From JAKALQ01 sp963978265 (lineage in GTDB: Bacteria > Actinomycetota > Actinomycetes > S36-B12 > UBA5976): a stretch of 49,066 nt of DNA. Position 1 is the stretch's first letter. Each line of letters begins with the position of its first letter. The stretch lies in NCBI GenBank assembly GCA_963978265.1, contig CAXBQV010000002.1, positions 1 to 49,066 of the forward strand. The letters run 5' to 3'. Below the pieces are notes generated by a model, which had not been told where the DNA came from, did not search any database, and saw only the letters and a program-made list of their open reading frames with translations. The position numbers were made by a program, and so were the translations under genes. Below, one piece after another: positions 24,578-32,053 of this stretch.

Positions 24578-25509
24578 TGACCCGCATCGGATTCCTCGGC
24601 CCACGCGGAACGTTCACTGAAGCAGCGCTGCGTTCCATGGATGCAGCACGCGATGGTGAACTCGTCGAATTCAAGACAGTTGGACTCGCACTGAATGCTG
24701 TGCGAAATGGAGACGTCGATTCCGCACTCGTTCCGTTCGAGAACTCGGTCGAAGGCTCCGTCTCTGCGACGCTCGACGAACTCTCGTACGGACAGCCACT
24801 CGTCATCATCGACGAAGTCGCATGGAAGGTCGAGTTCGCCCTGATGGCGCGTCCGGGGACGAAGTTGGATGACATCGTCCTGTACACCACCCACCCGCAC
24901 GCCTATGCGCAATGCCGCGACTGGTTGGCGAACGCGCTACCGAACGCGCACTACGCGGCTGCATTGTCGACGGCGGCGGGCGCTGAGGATGTCGCGGATC
25001 CGGCATCGCGATTCCAGGCCGCAATCGCTCCTCGCCTGGCTGCGGAGCACTACGGATTGGATGTACTGGCGGACAACATTGGTGACAACGATGCAGCCCA
25101 CACACGATTCGTATTGATTGGCCCCACGCAGCAGCCTGCTCCTGCTACCGGCGCTGATTGCACGACACTCACCATCTTCATCAGGCAGGACCATGCAGGG
25201 GCACTGCTGGAGATCCTCAATGAGTTCGCGGTGCGCGGCATCAACCTGACGCGAATCGAATCCCGTCCGACGAAGAAGCAACTCGGCGACTACTTCTTCT
25301 CACTCGACATCCAAGGGCATATCAACGAGGCGCGGGTCGGGGAGGCGCTGGCAGGACTGCAACGCATCTGCCTCGAGGTGCGATACTTGGGCTCTTACCC
25401 ACGGCATGATGGAAGAGCGAATCTGGCGCCGATCACAACGTCTGATGCAGCCTTTGCGGAATCGTCGGAGTGGCTGCGAAATCTTCGCGCGACCGGACGC
25501 TCGAACTAG
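24577..25509 (+). CDS. pheA: prephenate dehydratase
   Basis: This enzyme converts prephenate to phenylpyruvate, the committed step to phenylalanine. The 310-residue monofunctional form has no chorismate mutase domain. The catalytic domain begins GFLGPRGTFTEAAL; the TRF motif appears in HTRFVLIG near residue 175. A C-terminal ACT domain (about 195-275) carries RIESRPTKKQLGDYFF, the ESRP feedback site for phenylalanine. It is coupled to DUF4446 by a one-base overlap. It is convergent with the copper-chaperone gene, both stops using the palindrome CTAG. Confidence 0.96.
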   Translation: MTRIGFLGPRGTFTEAALRSMDAARDGELVEFKTVGLALNAVRNGDVDSALVPFENSVEGSVSATLDELSYGQPLVIIDEVAWKVEFALMARPGTKLDDIVLYTTHPHAYAQCRDWLANALPNAHYAAALSTAAGAEDVADPASRFQAAIAPRLAAEHYGLDVLADNIGDNDAAHTRFVLIGPTQQPAPATGADCTTLTIFIRQDHAGALLEILNEFAVRGINLTRIESRPTKKQLGDYFFSLDIQGHINEARVGEALAGLQRICLEVRYLGSYPRHDGRANLAPITTSDAAFAESSEWLRNLRATGRSN

Positions 25510-25712
25510 CGAACGAGTTCGTATCCTGCTTCATCAACTGCTGCGGCAACGTCATCAACACTGAGTGCACCTGCGGACTCCACGGTGACAACCCCGGTCT
25601 CCACTGAAACCTGTACGTCGTTGACTCCTGCGAGCTTCTTGATTTCGGTGGTGACGGCCTGCGCACAATGACCGCACGTCATACCCTGAACATTGAATTC
25701 GGTATTGATCAT
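25506..25712 (-). CDS. heavy-metal-associated (HMA) domain protein, copper chaperone type
   Basis: This 68-residue single HMA domain protein has the metal-binding motif MTCGHC, with Cys13 and Cys16. It is of the CopZ type, delivering Cu(I) to P-type ATPases. No CopA ATPase or Csor/CueR-like regulator is nearby, so its partner is elsewhere. ATG 25712 overlaps the ddl stop (ATGA), making it the distal gene of the cell-wall block; whether that coupling has a function is unclear. The 3' end shares four bases with pheA. Confidence 0.9.
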   Translation of the reverse strand: MINTEFNVQGMTCGHCAQAVTTEIKKLAGVNDVQVSVETGVVTVESAGALSVDDVAAAVDEAGYELVR

Positions 25713-26656
25713 GCTGTCACCTTACGTCGTGCTGCGGTTTCGACCAAAGCCTTCATCACGTCACCGAGACCGAGTCCGGCAGCTTCGACTGCAAGTGGAA
25801 ACAGTGACGTTTCAGTCATTCCCGGTGCAACGTTGACCTCCAGGAACCAGATGTCACCGTTCGCGTCGACGATGAGATCGCTACGGGACAGGTCGCGCAG
25901 ACCGAGGGCCATGTGCGCGTCGATCGCAACCTTGGCGGCCGCTGCCGCAGTGCCTGCTTCGAGCCGGGCGGGTGCGAAGAACTCGGTTGTTCCTGCGGTG
26001 TATCGCGCCGCATAGTCGTAGAAGCCGCCGTCAGGCACGATCTCGACAGCCGGAAGTGCTTCGGGCACCCCATCGCGCTCGATGACGGAGACCGCAATCT
26101 CGGTGCCATCGATGAATTGCTCGACAAGTGCGACATCCCCGTATGCGAACGAAGCAACCAGCGCCGCTGGCAGTTCGCGGATGTCCCGCACGACAGTTGC
26201 GCCGAGGCTGGAGCCACTCTTGGTCGGCTTCACGATCGCCGGAAGTCCGACTTTCTCTGCGACTGCCTTGATGACCGCGTCTGCACCGAGTTCACGAAAT
26301 GTCGAGTGGGGGAGTGCAACCGACTTCGGAGTTCTGATGCCGGCTGCATGGGCGACCGCCTTGGCGATCGGCTTGTCGAATGCGATCCGGCATGCATCCG
26401 GCCGTGAGCCGACATACGCGACGTGAAGCGCTTCGAGCACGTCTCGCAGTGAACCGTCTTCCCCGTTCGTTCCATGCAGCAAGGGGACGACGACGCTGGG
26501 GGCCTCGATCTCCCATTGTCCGAGCAGTTTGGCGTCGACGTCGCTTACCGTGACGGGGATGCCGAGGTCCCGGAGCGACTCGGCGATTCGACGGCCGGAA
26601 CGCAACGACACATCGCGCTCATGGGAAAGGCCACCGGCAAGGATGACGATGTTCAT
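25709..26656 (-). CDS. ddl: D-alanine--D-alanine ligase
   Basis: Ddl joins two D-alanines with ATP for the peptidoglycan stem peptide. The 315-residue ATP-grasp enzyme has HGTNGEDGSLRDVLEALHVAY, VKPTKSGSSLGATVV (ATP loop), VEQFIDGTEIAVSVI and, at the C-terminus, FLEVNVAPGMTETSLFP with the magnesium-binding Glu and Asn. ATG 26656 overlaps the aminotransferase stop as ATGA. It is translated from the same transcript as the aminotransferase, and possibly controlled by the hairpin before that gene. Confidence 0.93.
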   Translation of the reverse strand: MNIVILAGGLSHERDVSLRSGRRIAESLRDLGIPVTVSDVDAKLLGQWEIEAPSVVVPLLHGTNGEDGSLRDVLEALHVAYVGSRPDACRIAFDKPIAKAVAHAAGIRTPKSVALPHSTFRELGADAVIKAVAEKVGLPAIVKPTKSGSSLGATVVRDIRELPAALVASFAYGDVALVEQFIDGTEIAVSVIERDGVPEALPAVEIVPDGGFYDYAARYTAGTTEFFAPARLEAGTAAAAAKVAIDAHMALGLRDLSRSDLIVDANGDIWFLEVNVAPGMTETSLFPLAVEAAGLGLGDVMKALVETAARRKVTA

Positions 26657-27963
26657 TGCATGTCCGGAGCGGGTGTGTTGGCACCGAAGGTCGGCATCGG
26701 CGTGTGCGGCATCGCGTCCGGCCCGAACGTCTCGAGCAGCTCGAGTTCCGTCTTGATGACGCCGGCAAGGCGAGCGACACCTTCCTTGATCCGCTCCGGC
26801 GTCGGGTAGCAGTACGACAGGCGCATCTCGCTGCGGCCTTCGCCGTTGACATAGAAACCGGTGCCGGGAACGTAGGCCACAAGTGCGGTGACGGCGCGCG
26901 GCAGCATCGCCTTGGCGTCAACGCCTTCGGGAAGTGTGAGCCACGAATAGAACCCACCCGTCGGTTTCGTCCAGGTGGTGCCTGTCGGCATCAAGGCCTC
27001 CATCGAGTCGAGCAGTGCATCACGACGCTCGTGGTACACCTCGCGGAAACTCTTGATCTGTTCCTTCCACGGCTGCGTTGCGAGATAGCGGGAAACCGTC
27101 ATCTGCGTGAAGTTGCTCGGGCAGAGAATCGCGGACTCCGCAGCAATCACCAACTTCTCGCGGATTGCATGCGGCGCAAGCGCCCATCCGACGCGAAGTC
27201 CGGATGCGATCGTCTTCGAGAACGAACCGAGGTAGACCACATGCTCGGCGTCGTCGGCGCGGATAGCACGCGGCGTCTGCCCGTCGAAACCAAGAAGTCC
27301 GTACGGGTCATCCTCGAGCAGCAAGATGTGCTCACGTTTGGCGATATCGAGAATCTGTTGACGTCGTTCAGGTCCTTGCGAGATTCCACCCGGGTTGTGG
27401 TACGACGGAATCGTGTACAGGAGCTTGATGTTCTTCCCCTGTGCACGCACGGCAGTAATGGTCTCCTGCAGCGCGTCTGGGTTCAGCCCCTCGTCATCCA
27501 TCGCAACATGCACGACGTCTGCTTCATACGCACGGAACACACCAAGTGCGCCGACATACGACGGCGCTTCGACGAGGACGACATCACCGGGATTGCAGAA
27601 GACGCGCACCATCAGGTCGAGCGCCATCTGCGAACCGGCGGTGACGACGATGTCGTCCGGATGCGCGTGGATGCCCACGAGGGACATAACTTCGGTTATC
27701 TGCTCGCGCAGCACGGGATCGCCTTGGCCGGAGCCGTACTGAAGGGCAACCGCACCCTGCTCCTTGATCATCCGCTGAACAGTGTCGGCCAACTGCTCCA
27801 TAGGAAGCGCATTCACGTACGGCATGCCACCGGCGAGGCTCACCACCTCGGGGCGGGACGCGACTGCGAACAGTGAACGGATCTCGGAAACCGTCATGCT
27901 GGAGGTGCGGGCGGCATACGAATCCACCCAGGGATCGAGTCGTGAACCGACGATTCGCGTCAT
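26653..27963 (-). CDS. PLP-dependent aminotransferase, class I/II
   Basis: This 436-residue fold-type I aminotransferase resembles the MocR-type catalytic domains and 2-aminoadipate/aromatic aminotransferases. Landmarks are YGSGQGDPVLREQI, VTAGSQMALDL, IPSYHNPGG, LEDDPYG, and the PLP lysine in YLGSFSKTIASGLRVGW. No helix-turn-helix domain is present. Substrate is not determined. ATG 27963 has the Shine-Dalgarno GGAGG, which is buried in a hairpin (27968-27985). A longer frame upstream runs through the amidase gene and is not used. Coupling to ddl suggests a role in amino-acid supply for the wall, which is inference. Confidence 0.88.
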   Translation of the reverse strand: MTRIVGSRLDPWVDSYAARTSSMTVSEIRSLFAVASRPEVVSLAGGMPYVNALPMEQLADTVQRMIKEQGAVALQYGSGQGDPVLREQITEVMSLVGIHAHPDDIVVTAGSQMALDLMVRVFCNPGDVVLVEAPSYVGALGVFRAYEADVVHVAMDDEGLNPDALQETITAVRAQGKNIKLLYTIPSYHNPGGISQGPERRQQILDIAKREHILLLEDDPYGLLGFDGQTPRAIRADDAEHVVYLGSFSKTIASGLRVGWALAPHAIREKLVIAAESAILCPSNFTQMTVSRYLATQPWKEQIKSFREVYHERRDALLDSMEALMPTGTTWTKPTGGFYSWLTLPEGVDAKAMLPRAVTALVAYVPGTGFYVNGEGRSEMRLSYCYPTPERIKEGVARLAGVIKTELELLETFGPDAMPHTPMPTFGANTPAPDMQ

Positions 27964-27967
27964 TGCC

Positions 27968-27985
27968 GCACCTCCTTCGAGGTGC
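27968..27985 (-). promoter_or_regulatory. hairpin masking the aminotransferase ribosome binding site
   Basis: On the minus-strand RNA, GCACCUC pairs perfectly with GAGGUGC around the loop GAAG. The 3' arm and loop contain the Shine-Dalgarno GAAGGAGG, which ends nine bases before the AUG at 27963. Base pairing would block ribosome access to the aminotransferase-ddl-HMA transcript. Confidence 0.55.
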
Positions 27986-28024
27986 AAAGTCTCCCCTATC
28001 CGCGCACGTCGCGCCGAATCGGGG

Positions 28025-29107
28025 TCAGACGGGTGTGAAGAAGGCGACGATCCCGCTTGCGATCGACTCTGCAAGGTCGTCGATGAATACCGGGTCCGCC
28101 CAGCGAGCCGCATCCGCGGGATTCGAGAGGTAGCCGGCCTCGATCCACACGGTTGGCATCTTCGTGAGTCGCAGGAGTTCCCAGGTCTTGTGCTGGACGC
28201 GGCAATCGTCGAGATCAGTCGCGTTGAGAATCGCGGAATGGATCCGTCGCGCTGCGCGCTCACCTGAATGCGACCAACCACCATCTTTGGCCACGCCGTA
28301 GTGGAAGCATGCGACGCCGGCGGCCCGTGGGCTTTCGCAGGCATCGATGTGCAGCGACAGGAGCAAGTCGGCCTTGGTTTCGTTCGCGAAGTTGGCACGC
28401 TCGACATCCGTCAGTGACGGTACAGGTCCATGTGCTGCGCGGGTGAGGAGAACGGTTGTTCCGAGTGCCGCAAGCCGTCCTTCGATGCGGGCCACCAGGT
28501 CTCCGACCAACTCCGCTTCGCACAACGAGCCGACACAGTGCCCGCGATCATCACCACCATGCGCCGCATCGAGCACGATCACCTTGTCGCTGATACCGGT
28601 GCGCAATGAGTCGAGCAGCACATGTTGACGAAGACGTTCCGGTTCGCCGCCGATGACGGAGCGGGACAGTCGATCAAGTGCTCGGAAGGTTTCAACGCCG
28701 GCAGTGCCATCTGCACTGACGCCGACACCGCGCTGGAAGTCGCGCAAGGCCAGGTCGGTCTGCTGCCCGAAGATGCCGTCAATGCGGCCGGCGTCGAACC
28801 CGAGATGTGTCAGACGTCGTTGCAGAGTTGCGACGTCATCACCGCGCATGAGATGACCGGGTGTGAAGGAAAGCGCCCGATCACCGAGTTGCCAGCGCGC
28901 CTCTTCGAGGTGGCGCAGTGTGTGCGAACCGACGACACCGTCGACAGTGAGCCCTCGCTGTTGTTGGAACGAACGAACTGCGGCGTCGATTTCGGTATCG
29001 AAGTCGTCCTTCCCGGGGCTGTTTCGGATCAGCCCGAGGCGATCAAGCCGTGCCCGGAGTTCTGCGATCTCCGGACCGCAGTCACCAAGGCGCAGGGCCG
29101 GTGACAT
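28025..29107 (-). CDS. cwlM: CwlM-like N-acetylmuramoyl-L-alanine amidase family protein
   Basis: This 360-residue protein has two N-terminal peptidoglycan-binding (PG_binding_1) domains (about 1-72 and 82-146) and a C-terminal Amidase_3 domain (about 174-358). Zinc/catalytic residues of the family are present: His183 in DAAHGG, Glu197, His253 in SLHIDA and Glu323 in WIEAGYLSN. No signal peptide is visible. In mycobacteria the homologue CwlM is cytosolic and activates MurA after PknB phosphorylation, rather than cleaving the wall; location here suggests the same. The ATG lies three bases after the trxA stop. Confidence 0.88.
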   Translation of the reverse strand: MSPALRLGDCGPEIAELRARLDRLGLIRNSPGKDDFDTEIDAAVRSFQQQRGLTVDGVVGSHTLRHLEEARWQLGDRALSFTPGHLMRGDDVATLQRRLTHLGFDAGRIDGIFGQQTDLALRDFQRGVGVSADGTAGVETFRALDRLSRSVIGGEPERLRQHVLLDSLRTGISDKVIVLDAAHGGDDRGHCVGSLCEAELVGDLVARIEGRLAALGTTVLLTRAAHGPVPSLTDVERANFANETKADLLLSLHIDACESPRAAGVACFHYGVAKDGGWSHSGERAARRIHSAILNATDLDDCRVQHKTWELLRLTKMPTVWIEAGYLSNPADAARWADPVFIDDLAESIASGIVAFFTPV

Positions 29108-29110
29108 TGC

Positions 29111-29431
29111 CTACAGGTACGCGGCGAGGTCTGCCAGCAGAGCAGCCTTCGGCTTCGCGCCGATGATCTGCTTCACGAGCTGGCCCTTGACGTAGACGTT
29201 CATCGTAGGAATCGAGGTGACACGGGCGGCCGCGGCCTGCACCGGGTTCTCGTCGACATTGAGCTTCACGATCTTGATCTGCGGATTCGCGCCCGCGATC
29301 TCTTCGAGAATTGGAGCAACCAATTTGCAAGGACCGCACCATTCGGCCCAGAAATCGACGACCACCGGCTTCTCGCTGTTGAGAACTTCGGCATCGAATG
29401 TGCTGTCGGTGACGATGACTGTGGCACCCAT
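29111..29431 (-). CDS. trxA: thioredoxin
   Basis: This 106-residue cytosolic thioredoxin has the redox-active WCGPC motif (Cys32, Cys35) and the conserved cis-proline in SIPTMNVY. It reduces protein disulfides using electrons from the thioredoxin reductase encoded immediately upstream. ATG 29431 has AAGGAG upstream. The gene is 33 bases after trxB and three bases before the amidase, the usual trxB-trxA-cwlM actinobacterial order. Confidence 0.97.
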   Translation of the reverse strand: MGATVIVTDSTFDAEVLNSEKPVVVDFWAEWCGPCKLVAPILEEIAGANPQIKIVKLNVDENPVQAAAARVTSIPTMNVYVKGQLVKQIIGAKPKAALLADLAAYL

Positions 29432-29464
29432 GTTGCTCCTTTGGTATTACCCGAATCGTACTGG

Positions 29465-30388
29465 TCAGTGCTTGGCCGCAAGCCAGCGCTCGGCGTCGAG
29501 CGCGGCGGCACAGCCGGATCCTGCGGCGGTGATTGCCTGACGGTACGTGTGGTCGACAAGGTCACCGGCTGCGAAGACGCCGTCGATCGAGGTGTGCGTG
29601 GAACGGCCCCGCACGATCACATATCCAGCCGCATCGATGTCGAGTTGCTCCTTGAACAGTTCGCTGCGCGGATCGTGTCCGATGGCCACGAAAACGCCGG
29701 TGACGTCGAGCGTGCGCTGGGCGCCGGTCTGCGTGTCCTCGACGCGGAGCCCGTTCACCTGATCGTCACCGAGTACATCGACGACCTTGGTGTTCCACAC
29801 GAATTCGATCTTCGGATCGTTGTGCGCACGTTCGACCATGATCCGCGATGCACGCAGTTCGTCACGACGATGGACGAGGTAGACCTTCTCGGCGAACCGG
29901 GTGAGGAACGTTGCCTCCTCGACGGCGGAATCGCCGCCACCGATCACGGCGATTGTCTGACCTCGGAAAAAGAAACCATCACACGTTGCGCACCAGGAGA
30001 CACCGTGACCGGAGAGGCGCTTCTCGTTCGGCACGTTCAGTTCCCGGTATGCGGAGCCGGTGGCGAGGATCACAGCCTTCGCCTGATGTTGATTGCCACT
30101 GCCGTCGACAACTGTCTTCACATCGCCTTTCAGGTCGACGGACACGATGTCGTCGGTGATGAGTTCGGCGCCGAACCGGAGTGCTTGCGCTCGCATGTTC
30201 TCCATGAGTTGCGGACCCAGGATGCCGTGCTCGAAGCCGGGGAAGTTCTCAACCTCGGTCGTGTTCATCAAGGCCCCGCCGGCCGTCACAGCACCCTCGA
30301 AAACAAGCGGCTTCAGTTGTGCACGTGCCGCGTACACGGCGGCGGTGTAGCCCGATGGGCCGGAGCCGATGATGATGACGTCGCGCAC
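29465..30388 (-). CDS. trxB: thioredoxin-disulfide reductase
   Basis: This 307-residue homodimeric flavoenzyme passes NADPH electrons to thioredoxin. FAD-binding GSGPSGYTAA (residues 8-17), the redox CATC (Cys133, Cys136), NADPH-binding GGGDSAVEEA and the C-terminal FAD contact GVFAAGDLVDHTYRQAITAAG are all present. GTG 30388 is preceded by AAGGAG. A gap of 45 bases separates it from murJ; sigM and its anti-sigma gene, present here in mycobacteria, are absent. TAGGGT in the gap may be a -10 element. Confidence 0.97.
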   Translation of the reverse strand: MRDVIIIGSGPSGYTAAVYAARAQLKPLVFEGAVTAGGALMNTTEVENFPGFEHGILGPQLMENMRAQALRFGAELITDDIVSVDLKGDVKTVVDGSGNQHQAKAVILATGSAYRELNVPNEKRLSGHGVSWCATCDGFFFRGQTIAVIGGGDSAVEEATFLTRFAEKVYLVHRRDELRASRIMVERAHNDPKIEFVWNTKVVDVLGDDQVNGLRVEDTQTGAQRTLDVTGVFVAIGHDPRSELFKEQLDIDAAGYVIVRGRSTHTSIDGVFAAGDLVDHTYRQAITAAGSGCAAALDAERWLAAKH

Positions 30389-30433
30389 GGTTTCTCCTTG
30401 TTCTGTGCAGACGAAACCCTATTGGGTTGCTGC

Positions 30434-32053
30434 TTATTCCCCGCGACGCCGCAGCAGGCCGTAGGCGGTCTTCACATCTTCGACATGCAGTAGCCGTGCC
30501 ACTACGAGGTAGCCGCCGAGGACCACCATCGACACAAGTCCTGCGAGGAGCAGCAACTGGATTCGTGATGCCGCGTCGAGGATGTCGGCAAGCATTTCCC
30601 GGACGATGAACCCGAGTACGACTCCGGCGGTAGCGGCGATGCCAGTGCGCACGAGTGCCTGAACCGTGCGCGATGTGTCGAGTGTTCCGAGTCGGCGTTC
30701 GAGGAATGGCCATGCCACCAGCAGTGCGATCCAGTAGGCGGCCACATAGGCAACGGCAAGGGACTGCACTTTGAATCCCAAGGGAACTGCGTTGAAGAAC
30801 GGAATCGAGAGCCCAAGATTCACCGCGTTGATGAGCAGTGTGATGAAGAACGGTGCCTTTGTGTCCTCCAGCGCATACCAACCCCGGAAAAGCAGATAGA
30901 TGAGGGTGAACGGCAACAGCCCGAGCGCGAACACCTGTACGACGTTGCCGGTGATCTCCGCCGATGCTCTTGTTGCTGCGCCGAAACCGAACAACACGGT
31001 GGTCAATTGCGGTGCCACGATGACGAGCACCCCGGCGATGGGAAGGATCAGTGCTCCGATCATGCGGATGCCCCGCCCCAATCGTTCGCCAACTTCTTCG
31101 AGCGCGCCGTCATGCGCAATCCTGCTCAATTGCGGCAGGAGTGCGGTCACCAGTGAAACCGTGATCACCGAATGGGGCAGCATGAAGACGAGATGTGCCT
31201 TCTGGTACGTCGTGAGTCCGGCCGCCGCTGCACCCTGGGCGATGGCCTGCACGTTCGCGTTCGTCGCCAAGCGGGTGACGACGACGTACGCAAGCTGGTT
31301 GACCATCACGAGGGCAAGCGTCCACAGTGCCAAGGTGCCGGCTTTACCGAGGCCCTGACCCTTGAGGTCGAACCGTGGCCGGTAGACATACCCGGCGCGA
31401 CGCAGCATCGGCAGCAGGATGAGGGCCTGCGCAATCACACCGAGCGTGGTCCCCGCACCGAGTACTGCCACCTGCGTCGGACCGAGCGTTGCGTTGGCGA
31501 CGTCCGACGCAGTGGTCATCGAGATGAAGACGCCGAAGGTCACAATGGCGACAACATTGTTGATGATCGGTGCGAACATCGGGAGTGCGAAGTGCCCGCG
31601 TGCGTTGAGCACTTGCGACCACATTGTGAACAGTCCATAGAACACGATCTGTGGGAGACACCACCGGGCGAAGGCGGTGGCGAGCGCAGCATGTTCCGCC
31701 GTGTAGTCGCTCGACGCGTAGAGGGAGACCAACTGCGGTGCGAGGATGACGGCGACAGTTGTGGCCAAGAGCATCCACGCCGTGACGACCGTCAACAGCC
31801 GATCCGCGTAGGCCGTGCCTCCGTCGGCATCATCCGTGATGTGTCGCACCAATTGAGGAATGAACACCGCATTGAGTGCGCCGCCCGCAACAAGGATGGA
31901 GATGATGTTCGGCAGGGTGTTGCCGAGACTGTACGCGTCGGAGGCGATGTAGAACCCGAGCGCAGCCGTCATCGCGATGTCACGGAGGACCCCGGTGACG
32001 CGTGACAGCACCGTGCCGACGGCCATCGTTGCGCTGGAGCGGAGCAGACTCAT
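30434..32053 (-). CDS. murJ: lipid II flippase MurJ (MviN)
   Basis: MurJ moves lipid II across the cytoplasmic membrane. The 539-residue protein has about 14 hydrophobic helices. Family landmarks are LSRVTGVLRDIAM near residues 17-29, DAYSLGNTLPNI, and FRGWYALEDTKAPF. The mycobacterial C-terminal pseudokinase and extracellular domains are absent; the protein ends shortly after the last helix. ATG 32053 overlaps the DUF6049 stop as ATGA; a 61-residue upstream extension lies within that gene and is rejected. Confidence 0.95.
   Translation of the reverse strand: MSLLRSSATMAVGTVLSRVTGVLRDIAMTAALGFYIASDAYSLGNTLPNIISILVAGGALNAVFIPQLVRHITDDADGGTAYADRLLTVVTAWMLLATTVAVILAPQLVSLYASSDYTAEHAALATAFARWCLPQIVFYGLFTMWSQVLNARGHFALPMFAPIINNVVAIVTFGVFISMTTASDVANATLGPTQVAVLGAGTTLGVIAQALILLPMLRRAGYVYRPRFDLKGQGLGKAGTLALWTLALVMVNQLAYVVVTRLATNANVQAIAQGAAAAGLTTYQKAHLVFMLPHSVITVSLVTALLPQLSRIAHDGALEEVGERLGRGIRMIGALILPIAGVLVIVAPQLTTVLFGFGAATRASAEITGNVVQVFALGLLPFTLIYLLFRGWYALEDTKAPFFITLLINAVNLGLSIPFFNAVPLGFKVQSLAVAYVAAYWIALLVAWPFLERRLGTLDTSRTVQALVRTGIAATAGVVLGFIVREMLADILDAASRIQLLLLAGLVSMVVLGGYLVVARLLHVEDVKTAYGLLRRRGE

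Noticed and set aside
26656..27876. Open frame of 406 codons on + opposite the aminotransferase
   Set aside because: The minus strand encodes a clear PLP aminotransferase with all motifs; the opposite frame is a shadow.
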